64,000 bases of DNA, taken from positions 69,110,947 through 69,174,946 of the forward strand of contig CM067356.1 of the NCBI GenBank assembly GCA_034190875.2, given 5' to 3'. Shown piece after piece: positions 49,931-63,254 of this stretch. Source of the stretch: Urechis unicinctus (lineage: Eukaryota; Annelida; Polychaeta; Xenopneusta; Urechidae). The position numbers were made by a program, and so were the translations under genes. Position 1 is the first letter of the stretch, and each line of letters opens with the position of its first letter. The notes below the pieces were generated by a model. That model ran no database searches and had not been told where the DNA came from. It saw only the letters and a program-made list of their open reading frames with translations.

Positions 49931-51365
49931 ACCTAAATTCAGTGTAGTCAATATCCTTGGTTGAGGTTTATCTTGAAATACGCCAGTTCGTCAATGAACA
50001 TATCATAGCAAGGCACTCAGTAAGTGTTAGCATTGCATCGAACGTTGGCAACGCTTTCCAAACAAAATTTCTTACTGTTGTATACTCGTATAGAATTGAT
50101 ACAATAGTAGCCTACTATTTATATTGCTTCTCATACAGTAAAGAGTGCCCGTGTTTATAATGCACGTCTTGGCATTCAACATACAAGACTATTCATTTCA
50201 ATATAATAAAAATAATACTAATCAAGAACACGGATACGTAGAATACCATAAAACATAAAACCTTTCAAGCCAACTGATATTTTTGCCTTAAACCAAGATT
50301 AAAAATACATGATTAATGGTATGTTTTCTCGGCAGAATAATTATGCACAAAACCATGCAATAGTTCATTACATCTGAAGGAATGCAGTCCATTTTTCAAA
50401 CATATATGATAAAAAAAAGTGCTCACGTAATAAATTCCAGCCTTTTATCAGAGAGTTCTGAACAAGGCAGAGTTTTTCTCGACGGAAACCTCCTAGGATC
50501 TGAGAATAAGCGCCAATGGCGTTTAAGCCTGGCAATTTATATTCGATTGCCCACAGGCTTAGGACACAAGCCGATGATTTATGCGTAGCGTCGTATTAAT
50601 TAACAGCGTATTCAGTCTTACCTACAGAAATATCAGTGATCTAATTTTTAAAACGTTTTGTAAGAGGGTGAAGTTGAGAGGGGGATAAAATGGATAAATT
50701 GTGTATTCTGCATGCAGTCTTTTACATAGGCGGTTTCAAACGGACGTCAAATTTTACCCGAACTGTGAAAGTATGCAGCAGCGTTACTTACCGTGTGTTC
50801 GTCTGGCGCGTCTGAAACCAATGTTTTAAGAAGCTGACCAAAAGATCATGAACAGTATTGAGTGTCGAGATATTGCAAGAGCGAATCATCGGTAGTGGGA
50901 CGCTGGTTTGACCTGATTATTGCTGAAAAGCCAGTGCCTTGAAAATATTGACGACCAAACCACGGTTGATGCTTTAGCCTAGCAGCATTGCCACAAATGT
51001 GAAAAACGATCTTTTCTGTCACAAAGATATCGAATGATACACTGTTAGAGCACCGAGTAAAATATGTGTCCCACTAGCTTCCACAGCAAGCAGACTCTCC
51101 CCTGGGATATTGAAACATTCCGTTTAGTATTCGTTGCCGCATCGTGTTTGTCTGCGGGTTGACATCGTCCTTTGCATGTCACTAAAATATACTTTATCTA
51201 TTACCTGAGTTTGTATTGATCTCTTAAACCCTTATTATCGACGATAAGCTCTGATATTATGGTAAGGAGGTGCAAAAAGGTAAATGCCTATCTAGAATGC
51301 GACGGGCTGGCGATCGGGATAGATGAAGCTACATAGGAATAAAGTTGTGGCAATTTATTGGGGAC
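49931..51365. other. A+T-rich sequence, no gene recognised
   Basis: Chance frames only. Confidence 0.35.
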
Positions 51366-51369
51366 AGCA

Positions 51370-52160
51370 CTTTAATTATTTCATCTAATGACCGGATTTG
51401 AACGCTGTTTGTTGTTGCTTATGGGTCCAGTTCTATAGGACGATTGATCATGGCTAACAGATGTATTCGCAAATGACCATTTGCGACATTGTTTAATTTT
51501 GTAGTGATTTTGCCATTCATGGTCTCTTTGTCCGTTGCCTTTGTCGAGCACAGCAATGGCAGTGTATGTGGATAGATGGTAGGTTAACACAAGACACAGC
51601 GTACAAATTTCCACTATGAACACTCCAAGCATGATGAATTGATAACCGAGTATTTGCGTGCTACGCCTTAGGTAAGATTCATAACGGACCGGCAATTCAG
51701 TAAGACTATTCATCGTGGCTATCGTATTCATGTAATTACCTCCCTCCGTGGGCGTTAAATCATTAATCGTTAACTGCAAAGATTAAAATGACAAGTCTAG
51801 CGATAAAACAAGCACAGTCACTTTTACCATCGTCCTTGTACATCTAATGTATAGCATCTGCGTCACGACTTTATTTACCCTTGTCACAAGGACCGCTTGC
51901 CAGAAACACCCGGCTGACGCATCTGTGCATTATTGCTTTGTCGGATGCATCTGCATGAATCTTGCCAAATTATAGAAAAAGACAAAATAACTTGCGTAAA
52001 ACTTATATAGTCAGGATTAGTGTGATTATGATCAGTCAATAAATCAACTCCCTATGCTCTACGTGATATTGCTATATACGGTTGGAACTAAAGACATATC
52101 GCATATCACCACTAGTTGGTGATGTCATTCAAAACAAGCGTGTATGAAAACAACAGCACG
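51370..52160. repeat. R1 repeat, diverged copy 5
   Basis: It follows 2380-2940 of copy 1: GCCATTCATGGTCTCTTTG, CCGTTGC...GCACAGCAATG, GGTAGGTTAACA, then ATCAACTCCCTATGCTCTACGTGATATTGCTATAT-like sequence matching the start of the 403-bp module. Confidence 0.72.
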
Positions 52161-52407
52161 TGGTATCCTTTACCCAGGGTTCGTCAAGGGTAAAGTATAC
52201 TCAGAACGCAGGCACATTTTGGCATGACTATTATTGCCTAAAAGCCACGACACACCGCTAATATTTCATCACAGCATTTTCGGTGTTTATGGCCATAATC
52301 CTTGCACAACATATGCCCAAAGTGTATTTCGCCAATACCTAGGTTAGCCGAGTAGAGCATAGAAAGTGGCTCTAACAGACAATTGATTCAATTGGCTAGA
52401 AAAATAT

Positions 52408-52891
52408 GGTTACTCCACACTCCCCTATTTAATATCCGACCAAGCTGGCAGCAATAATGTTCGGTAGAATGCGTCCTTCCGAGAAGAACTTGTTTTCAAT
52501 TGTTCTAAAAACATAATGCTGTTATAAATTACTGTACCTACGACGTGGCCCTGGATTCAACAATACTTATCCACGCACCAATCCCCATGCTATTAGATTC
52601 TATAGGGAAGTTGTGGGTTCTTATCTTCTACATGGCTAATTACCACCAGGCACCGTCCGTAGCCTTCCTGGGTATATGCACCAACTCTGCTCGTTTATAA
52701 TTGTCTATCCGCGTCTCATTACAAAAGATAATTTGTATCAGAATGAGAGTTACTCCTGTTTTAACCAGCACTGGACCCATGGTATTACCCGTCGGGCAAT
52801 AGAGTAAATGACATTTTCCTGCCCGTGAAAATTTCATTCCACTAAGTATTCGAATGATCTGGTATGAAGTTATTCTGATGGTCATTCCGAG
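52408..52891. repeat. Segmental duplication, copy 1 (pair of 62742-63252)
   Basis: Over most of its length it is nearly identical to 62742-63252 (CTCCACACTCCCCTATTT at the start, TATGAAGTTATTCTGATGGTCATTCCGA at the end). Differences include a 25-bp insertion in the other copy and a diverged patch near 52810-52845. Noncoding. Confidence 0.92.
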
Positions 52892-52894
52892 TTT

Positions 52895-55800
52895 TAATAG
52901 CCTGGCTATGATGATATGAAACAGTGATTGATCACAACCTGTTTACTTTTTCAATCACTTGCCTGTATGATGGTCCCAGTGAAGTTTCCCAATGTAAATA
53001 TAGTGCGTTAGATATATCACCGGTAACAATATAAACTTCATTGCCCACACCCATGCAATGCAAGGTTTATCATGCATCACACATGCTCTCCGCTATCTGA
53101 TAGATAAATAATGGCATGTCGTGCGTGTGTGCTACCTTTCTATGAAACCCACTTGCTGTAATGTGTGTACCAATATACATCCGTTATGTGATGACGTCTA
53201 TTTGCAATACGCGATTCATTGCCACAATGTAAGGAACGAGCTTTGTGGTTATGAGCGGTACGAAATATAGCGCATCAATTGCTAAAAGGCGTAATATCCA
53301 TAGTGGCTGCTAATCAAATATTGTTAGTTTCACGGCAGGTAATTTTGGTAGCGTGCATGTCTATTGGCAACAAATACAGCTACTGCTGTGCAAGATTTAT
53401 AGCGACGAGACTTTGTCAGTGCACTGTTAGGATGTTTTACACAATAGGCAGTGGTGAACACAATCGGATACATATGATTGCGATGTGCTGAAACGGCGCT
53501 ATTAAGTACAGTTATTAACCTAAAAGGAAAAACATTTGTATCAATTATGCATCTGTTTTTGCTCTGACATCGATGAGTATCGTCGTATTATATAAATGCG
53601 CACTGCAATGAATAATATATGCAGCTAAGAGAATCGCCAAATGATGGGATGGTTTCCGTTGATCAAACGTCATGATAAAAGCAATCCATGCAGCTAATAC
53701 ATCGTGGTTGTTTATACGACTGCTGCTTTATTGACTTCTTTTGTAATCGTAATTTGAAAAAGATATTACGCTTTGGTTGTTGCCTGATCAACTGGAGACT
53801 CTCACATCCGTTCGTCTATACATAGAACGTAGAATATAACAAGGAATCGACATGCAAATAGTGCATGTTTAAGTGGGTGCATGTTAAGCCCAGATATTAA
53901 GATTTTGGGCGTTTGCTCTATGTGTGTTTGAATGCATTGGCAAATCATCCGAAGGGTGAGTACAAAACAATCGCAAACCGATTGATGTTAGACCAACTTG
54001 ATCATTTCCTGACAATGATATCTGGAGTGCACATATTTTTAGAACCCTGACAACGATATAAATTCAAAACCAATGTCATTAATTGAACATCGACATTTTG
54101 CTTCAAAAGTTTCTACAGGCACCTGCTCTGCCTCATCGGTAGGGTCAGATAGATTCGTAGACCAGTACATACGTGAACAACATTTCAGCTAATAATTAAT
54201 CAATTACAAGAGAATTAACCGTGAAGGCAATATTGGTAAATATATGCCATTGTTTTCTATGACAGATATCAGGTAATGACCATATATATGAAAATGTCAT
54301 TTGATCATAAACGAGCACAGTGATTAGCACTTACCCCGCAGACAGAGAGTGTAATAATTAACATTTTAAGGAAAACTGTATTTATCACATTTATTTAGAT
54401 TGTGCATCGATAAAAATTCCGATTGTTTATTTGTATGCGTTCTGGCATCCGGATTCATTAGCAAATGATCCAAGTGACTCAAATTGTGTAATATAGATAA
54501 GACTAGCATGTGATTCGATAAGTATGCGGTTTTATATATGTGTCCTATTGTTGCTACTGTGTTGACCCATTTCCCCTCCAAATCGCCTCGTGTTTATAGG
54601 GGCTTTTATGAGCATGCATTGCGACGGGAGAGCCTCACTGCCTAATGTCTTGGTAATTTTACAATATGTAATTTATTTTTTGGGGAACGCTCAGTGAGTT
54701 AATAAACTCAGCGTCAAGTCGTGTTGGAATTTGATATGAGGCAAAGAGTGAAGCTTTTCACTCCAGTTCAATAGATAAGAGAACATTCATATGTCATGCT
54801 AGTGTCACTTCTCCAAACGAACAGGTCCCTACACAATTATCTTATATTAAATGGCAGATGATAGCATCGAGGAACAGTGTGTAATAGCAATCCCCAAGAT
54901 TCGCAAAGCATGAGATTCAACTACGCAGATCTTTCCGATTTATTTGGGATCTGGTGCTCCAAATAGATAAACAGGCTATGTGTCAAGAAATGTATTGTCA
55001 ATGGTTTAGGTGCATGTGGATATTTTCTCAGTGGAGGCTTGATTCAATTGGTGATTTTCAGGTGTGGTGCTTTATAGTCAGGCTAATTTAATCAATGCAA
55101 CGCATCAAAGGGTGCTAGTCCACCAATGACTACCTCAGATTTTTTTCTTTGCATTTAACGCAATCCGATGGAGATGTGAAGCGACTAATTGGGATATAAT
55201 TTAGCAAAACTAGACTTAACACGCACACTAAGAACACGTGCAAAACTTAGCGATTCGGTGTACATATGAACTTAGCATCTCTTATAATGCTCTGAATGAC
55301 CGTTACATGAGGCTTTACAGATACACAGAACATCCCTCGCTGTAGGTGTGCTCGCGGAATATATTTACCATAACAGTCATATTTCCAAAAGAACATTGTA
55401 AGTTACTCTAAGGTACATGATAACTAACACATGGCACATAATTAGATTACCGATAAATCATTTGATAAAAACATTCTTAACTGCCAAGGAGTGCATAGCA
55501 AGGATAGCTTAAATTTACAGCTTAGCGTGGGTAGTTAATTTTTGTGATTGTGTTATCTCACACATAACACTCGTCTCCTAATGAATATTGCATGGCGCAT
55601 GCAACTGTCATTTTGTGCATATTTATCCCACAACAGCGGAAGTGCTGTGACAGATTGCCACATCAGTCCAGCTGTAATACCAACAAGTTATTAGGCAGTC
55701 GTGAGAGTAAGCTTTCCTGTTCCTGGCATGCGGCGGGTTGTCAAGCTGTGAAGCACATTATTAAAGTCCTCGCTCTTTGGCAGTGCATAATATACGCTTT

Positions 55801-57001
55801 TGCTTAGCGAATGCACATGCAGACTTATTATGGATTGTGAACGGCAAAATCAGAATGGTCCCTCTGCCACATTGTTACTTCGCCAAGAATGCTTGCATGT
55901 GTAAGGTATCACAGAAAGCAACGAAACTACGGTGCTGTTATTCAGTTCGAGCAGATGTTACAATTAAAACAACGGTGCATTGTGGCAGAAATCTTTGAAT
56001 AAAACAGACTACTAGATGTTACTGCGCAAAAAGTAATTATAAATAATTAACGACGGGTTCGATGTCTTTTTGAAGTGGAGGTAATGAAGCGCATTAGCCA
56101 TCATTAAAATCAGCCTTAACGTTATCGCGAACCGAAAGTACGATACATACTCCTATGCAAACAGATATGCTATGTACACAATAGCAATGTTGTCAATGGA
56201 TGTGTATTGAGTGCGCCACATAATCAGAGCATCAAGTTTTGGTGTGTTTATTATTCGGGATCTCTATCGCACTCTGTGACGATGTTATCATTGTTCACGG
56301 TATTCTCTGCATTTCTAAATGTTTTGTGAAAAATTCTAATCTGCCCTCTACTATGCCATGTTATTATATTTCAATGATGCGTAGATCAGTACTTTTGAAG
56401 GAAGTTTCAGAAAATAAGTGTTTATTAGCAAATGAGTATAACGTGCAGGCCATCTTGAAAAAACAGCGCCGACATATGTATTGCTACATTGCAAATACCG
56501 CTTCTACGATGTAAACAAAAACCTAAAAATATCTGTTAACATCATAATGGATCACAGTGTTTTTAAGATAGAGGTATTGTGTCGCTGGCAATGACTAACG
56601 AGATGATTCATATTCGCGTGAACTGGCTAAGTGTATAGCGATAACATTCAGAGTATTCACTGATATGCATCCGTGCATCCGGAGTTCGTAACAATGATCC
56701 AAGCGTTTTCTTTAGGCCAATACATGGTTCTATGATTACGTTGGTTGATATCCTATCTTTTCTACTGTTTTGCTAACAAGGTGTATCGAGAGCATATATT
56801 GCGGAGGGATGGTTTATTGATTCTTGTTAACTCGTGGCCTAATGTCCACCGTACGAATTTACATGACACAATGTGTGGTTCTTGGGACACGCTCTGTAAA
56901 TGATTTGGCCCAAGTCGTCCAGCATTTGGGTGTGCGCTTAATATTAGGTATGGACGATATATCCTGTATATGTTCCGGAGAGCAATATGATAACACTTTT
57001 T

Positions 57002-57004
<3 letters not shown>
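52895..57004. other. A+T-rich sequence, no gene recognised
   Basis: Chance frames only. A 30-bp similarity (GCATCCGGA...AATGATCCAAG) links about 54446 and about 56677 and suggests more old duplications. Confidence 0.35.
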
Positions 57005-57039
<35 letters not shown>

Positions 57040-57040
57040 T

Positions 57041-57129
<89 letters not shown>

Positions 57130-57136
57130 CTATATA

Positions 57137-57225
<89 letters not shown>

Positions 57226-57227
57226 AT
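57005..57227. repeat. (TA)n microsatellite ending in (TG)n
   Basis: About 215 bp of TA with few interruptions, then TGTGTGTGTGTGT. Confidence 0.97.
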
Positions 57228-59860
57228 AGAGACATGTATCAGATGCTTACGTTATTACGATAGATTAAACCTCGTACGCCATTGATGGTATATCCTGTGA
57301 CAAAACGCATAGCATGGTTGCAAGTGACATTCTTCTCTTATGGGGAGGCTCTATTCACAGACCTTGAGGCTTTGAACGAAACAATGTTAAAGCAATTGGA
57401 TGATGCTAACCAAAGACTCAGGCAGACGGTAATGGCAGAGAAATATTTAACTACAGTTGGCGGCAGATAAAAAGAGCATAGAACTACGCTACGGTGCAGA
57501 TGTTTGTCCATGATAAAATCACCCGACAGAAACCTTAAAAAACTGCGATTATCCTGCTTGAGCGAGTCTAATTGAGCGCGATCTTTATTATCGCTGAATA
57601 TGCGCATTTGTGCGTCGCTAATACTCAAATAGACTATGTTTTATGCATCTTATCAGCTACAGGAATGCGCAAAACCGAGGTACACTCTTTCTTATTTTGT
57701 GTACTCAATGCTGTACCGTTGATGACTGACGTATTTCAATGAAAGTGCGGCATAAAATGGCACTATATCTGCTACTACTATATTGGGTAAGAGTTGCATG
57801 CCAATTGTTCGTTAATGTGTAAGAGGCTTGTCTAACGATGCATTTAACCTTACCAATGGTGTCATCGTGCGGTGAAGTTCATAACTGACAGCGCATTGTG
57901 TTGGTTATGTACATCAATTTGCGGTGTGGGTCGATGAGTTGAAGAGGGGGAATCGGCAGGGTAATTTCGCCGTTCGGGAAAAGGGGTTGCATATGTCTTT
58001 ATCTATGTTTATGGCTTGGAAGCCTGGCATAGGGTGCCAAACGTCTCAAGACATACTTACAGCGATCGATTAACTTATTGCGATAAATGTACCCCTGCCA
58101 AAAATCTGGTGGACTCCATATATTCGACTGGAACATTTCGGAACGTTATGCTTTAGATTCCAGACCTTTACGATATTTTTGCTTGTCAGCTGTGTACAAT
58201 GATATCTTGTAATCTGGTGGTTAGCATATAATATTAATGCACACCAGCCCCATCCGCTGTTTCGCATACTCGAGCAAAGATGATGACCCAAATGAGACCA
58301 CAAAATATTATTCACGGGATGATAATATGATTACGCTTGGTGGTACTCTTCCCTTTTTTTTGCCATTAAAGGCATCAATTCATTGTCAATATGTTCCTAT
58401 AATTAATCGCTGACGTGCTTCAATAGGCCTCAGACTGTGCAACATTAAACACTAAACACTACTGTACCCATGTCTCCGTTGCATTGGTACTAGCGTTCAG
58501 TCATTGAGAGTCATTTTGTTCAGCCAACAGTATCATTAGTAGATGCAATACAGTTTTGCTGCTTATTATTTCACCCGTGCCGGTTGCAGCTTCCCAGTAT
58601 TTCTAGGCAACTACATCATGTCGCTTGGAGACAACACAAGACGTAACTGAACATTTGCTCTGTTGAGCAATATTAGGTCTGTGCATCTGACTAATGTGCA
58701 ACTTTTCTTGTTCAAACGTTTGTAGATAATACAGCGTATGAACATAGTTATTTTCTCGATTCATATGCTTCATTGTTCTGGCAATAAATATGTAGTGCTG
58801 GCATCACTCATTTCAAACTGGCGTACGGGAACAGTAAAACAATGTTGATATGTTATGTATCTGTCTGGATAAATGTTGATGCAATTTTAAGCACATGCTC
58901 GTCAAAAAAATTATGGAGATCTTTCCTTTTACAAGACAATGCTACAAATATAGGAGCTACAAGTATGCTTTGTGTATCGATCTCTACAGAATGCACGTTT
59001 ATCTCGAGGCTACAATTCTGCGGAGCAGCAGAGTCCGTACTGTATGACCTGCCTGCATGTAAAACGTGGACTCAAAAAATTGAGAGCCTGTGCATCTCTT
59101 AACCATAGATGCTCTTTCAATTGATAGTATATCGATGCGTATGGAAGCTTTTAGCGACCAATTATGCATATATAAGCTTTTATTAATATATACGTTAAAA
59201 TGTTAGTATTTGTTTCGTAATGATGGGATCTCCATAATAAAGTTTGACAGCTAAATATTTTGGTACTCACAATCCCTGAATAAAAAGACCAGAATAATAT
59301 GTTTTCACGGTAGGTTTAACAAGCAGCCGTTTGGTAGATGACTTTCTCAGGCTATGGCTCTGAACGGAACTTATGATAATACGTTGGACTAGAAGTATCT
59401 TTTACCTAATTGATAAATGCATGACAGCCTTATGGAATACCACTTATCAACGACGCAATAGTTTCACTGAGCCGTGTCATTTGTTTTGTCGTGCGAGTCT
59501 TCACGTAAATCACTGTATTATGATGCAATGCGAGTCCTTTTATTCGAGTCTATTCAAAGAGGTGATGTATCGTTTCATGTTGTAACGTTTTATGAGGTGT
59601 CGCGAGGAGCATGACATGTTAGCCGCATAGTGTTATTTATAGATCGTCATGTAGCGAACCAATGACTTATTCCGCTAGGCAATATCATGAACGCGTATCA
59701 TGTTCTTTGCACAATACTTGTGAAAAAAAATGTCTCGGTGCATGACTGCTTGCACATATTTTGGATCTAGTAAAAGCATATTTGTGTACAGACAGATCGC
59801 CGAACCAGAACAACGATAATATGATGTGACTATTTGCGTCCTCGCATGTCTGGGATTCTC
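57228..59860. other. A+T-rich sequence, no gene recognised
   Basis: Chance frames only. Weak R1-like traces occur near 59.3 kb. Confidence 0.3.
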
Positions 59861-59864
59861 GCTG

Positions 59865-60345
59865 AAGATGTATGTTTTACTCCAAAATCTGTCATTGTAT
59901 GTGAAGTTACAAATGCTGTACTTTTGTTGTTGCTAAAATATATTTAACCTAAAACATAGAAGTTGTTTGTCAGCGCATAATGCTGTTTTTTCACCATGAA
60001 CGTGGTAACTGCTCATCACCCCTAATGCGACGCACACAGGTCAGGTTCAAGTAATAATTGATTGTCCAGCTCCTGTCATATGACACGCCTCGGATCGTTA
60101 GACCCGGTAATCCTGTCAGGGACATCTTCAGTACTGATTGAATAGAAACATGAGAATTACCTTACATCCGTTTGAGAATTGAATTAAGAAAAAGAAACCA
60201 GCACTCCATTGCAGCATGTGACATCCATTGCTTTTTTTTCTTGTCTCGTGTACAGTATCTTCCCAATTGGCTAAACCGTAATATCACCTTGATTATTTCT
60301 GTTTGAAGCTTTCGGGACCAACAGACCGATAAGTGTCTTATGGAG
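59865..60345. repeat. Diverged duplication, copy 1 (pair of 61195-61640)
   Basis: Landmarks shared in order: GTGAAGTTACAAATGCTGTA / GTGAAGTAACGAATGCTGTA, GTTTGTCAGCGCATAATG / GTTTGTCAACGCATGATC, CATCCATTGCTTT / TATCCATTGCTTT, CCCAATTG and a GAAGCTTT segment. Noncoding. Confidence 0.7.
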
Positions 60346-60349
60346 GCAC

Positions 60350-61190
60350 ACACAACGGCGGTCCACAAAAGTCCTAAAAGATACATTGTATTATCTTTAT
60401 CTTTTATCACGCACAAGATTCGGGGTAGGTTTGCTGGACATGTCTCAATGTGTTGCTTCACTGATGTAACAAAATAATAGTATATAGGATAATTATACTT
60501 AGAGTAAAATTGCAATGCCTTTGGTTGGCCATGTATTACCTTGTCAGAAGAATAAGCAACCTGCCTATCACAAAATGTAATGCTGCAATCAATACACGAT
60601 CGTCTATTTATATGCAGTATATGGCAAACATATGCATCGCTTACACGACACCTCTGATGCTTGTTAAGGAACAATTATGCAATGAGAAACAATGGATAAA
60701 GAAGTATCCGGAATAAGGAGCTTATCTGTTGTATGGTTGATTGGAATTCGTTATAATGAGGTTTTGTGTGTATACTTATTGAAACACATTGAATATGTGT
60801 ATGAAATCGCTGATAAACCTCTGCATCCATAAAAGCCCCAGTGGATCAGGTGCAATAGAAAACAACTAATCCTGACAGCAGTTACCTTCGCTGTCTATTC
60901 TGGAGAAGGGAAAGTAGATATTTAAAAGTTGTTAATCAGCAAAGAAGCAGAAAGGGTTTATATCAATGTGGCGTTTGATGTCTGAAGCTCTATATAACGG
61001 GGCTTATACGAATGTCACCTCTGTATACTAAGGCCAATATACGATTTGTTTAGTGATCAAGTTGTATTGGTCCTACCCTGATGGATAAGGATTGGCGATC
61101 GTTTTAGCCAGTTATTCGCATACGACCAAAATATATTCAGATAATGTTCCTGCGGCAAAATACTCTTTATTACATATAACTATATATATA
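60350..61190. other. A+T-rich sequence, no gene recognised
   Basis: The minus frame running to 60674 spans the duplicated region and unique DNA and shows no family features. Confidence 0.35.
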
Positions 61191-61194
61191 TATT

Positions 61195-61640
61195 ATCGCA
61201 GAAGATGTACTTGCAACCATAATATGTCGTTGTGTGTGAAGTAACGAATGCTGTATAATCTGGCTGGAACAACAATATCAACATATAGTACGGATGCTGT
61301 TTGTCAACGCATGATCAGAAATATGTGCTACAACTTCAGTTTTACCGAGTGATTAGAAATATGCAAAGTGAATAACAAGTGTCATTTAGGGAATACAAAC
61401 CAGTGCTCAGTAGCAGCATGCGATATCCATTGCTTTATTTCCCGTCTTTTTAAATGATATGCTACCCAATTGTACGGATGAATAAGGGATAGTGACACTC
61501 GACGTTGTTCCGCTACGAAACAACAAAGGACTTTATCAGAGTATAAATGTAAAGATCAATAACGTCCGGCAACGTTATTATAACAAATATTCATGAAGCT
61601 TTTGTTACCAAAAGACTGATCTTGTGATACATATGTAGCC
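61195..61640. repeat. Diverged duplication, copy 2 (pair of 59865-60345)
   Basis: Direct-orientation partner about 1.3 kb downstream of the first copy. Confidence 0.7.
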
Positions 61641-61644
61641 AAAA

Positions 61645-62740
61645 TTAGTGTTTAATATCTGAAAGGCAGGGTGGATGTTGCATACATAAATCACGTCGAC
61701 CAGTATGCTCCGGATGCGGTACTGACTTTAGGTCACATAAATGAGTCATTTAGCATGCGAAGATTTTATGCACTGATATGTCAACGGATGGTGTATGTAT
61801 ATTTCTGTTTCTATTGTTACCAGGCCGCCAGAGACAGCCAATAAGTATATATGTTTTATTCCGAAAATGTATTTCTTGGTGCACAAGGTAAATATTATAC
61901 GCTATGGTAAAGGAATGGTTGGTGGATGAATCTCTCCCCCCCCCCACAAAACACATACACACACAGGCAAACGCGCCCACACACGTGCACTCACAATCTG
62001 CTCGCACCCACGCTCATAAAAGCACTCCGACCCAAGCCGCGCCGCAATTCTTTGTTCAAAAAATGTAGCCAAAAAAATTGACCTCATTTAGACCCACACG
62101 TAGGTGCATTGAAAAAGTATCAATGTAAACACCTTGAATAACAATTGTTTATTGAATTACAATCTTCGCCGTTCAATGCAAGCTGCAGTAATGACACGCT
62201 TAGACGGTGTTTGGAGTTGATTGTTGCACCTTCATGTGACAACGACCACGTCATGGGGTATTATTCTTGCACATCGCTCATTGGTCGGCAAACCAAATGC
62301 CTGCATTCTTAATAACGTCAGGAATCTCATGTTACTTGTAAAGGGTACGAGCTGTTTTTGATTAAGCACACAGTACGAAATGTTGTTTCTAGTGTAAATA
62401 GAGAAATGCTAATCAGAAGCAAAGAATCATATGCTCTTATTTATCGATGCTGTAAGTATCTCATAAACAACGCCAATAGTTTGATGTCATATTTGTACAA
62501 ACCGTCCAATAAACAATGATGCAACCTAATAGTTTTGGGTACCATTCGAAGCGTGTGTGCCTATGACGCTTATCACAAAATCTTTAATGAGATTGTGCTC
62601 CGGTTAATTGGGTGTAAGACAAACCCCAGTTTGTTGTTCCATTATTGATATCAAGTCATTTGCCAGTGCTATTAAATATTCCAGTCGAAATTGCTATGAA
62701 GCTCTTGGGAAACTTTTCGAGCAATCATACTGGCATAACA
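61645..62740. other. A+T-rich sequence, no gene recognised
   Basis: It contains a C-run (about 61937-61945) followed by a short ACACAC-rich patch to about 61995. Chance frames only. Confidence 0.35.
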
Positions 62741-62741
62741 A

Positions 62742-63252
62742 TATGATACTCCACACTCCCCTATTTGCAGCAAATCGAGGCAGCAATAAAGTTCAGTAGA
62801 ATGCGTCCTTCCGAAAAGAACTTGTTTTCAATTGTTCTAAAAACATAATGCTGTTATAAATTACTGTACCTACGACGTGGCCCTGGATTCAACAATACTT
62901 ATCCACGCACCAATCCCCATGCTATTAGATTCTATTGGGAAGTTGTGGGTTCTTATCTTCTACATGGCTAATTACCACCAGGCACCGTCCGTAGCCTTTC
63001 TGGGTATATGCACCAACTCTGCTCGTTCATAATTGTCTATCCGCGTCTCATTACAAAAGAGACAGAGCTGGAAAAATTATATAATAATTTGTATCAGAAT
63101 GAGAGTTACTCCTGTTTTAACCAGCACTGGACCCATGGTATTACCCGTCGGGCAAAAGAGTAAAGGTGACATTTTGCCTGAAACCGCAGCAAAATTTCAA
63201 TACATAACAAGTATTCGAATGATCTGGTATGAAGTTATTCTGATGGTCATTC
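62742..63252. repeat. Segmental duplication, copy 2 (pair of 52408-52891)
   Basis: It carries GACAGAGCTGGAAAAATTAT at about 63060, absent from the first copy. The rest matches closely. Confidence 0.92.
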
Positions 63253-63254
63253 CG

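Noticed and set aside
60162..60674. 170-codon minus frame, one of the longest nonrepetitive frames
   Set aside because: It spans duplicated and unique A+T-rich DNA, has no recognisable domain, and its duplicated partner at 61.2 kb does not keep the frame open.
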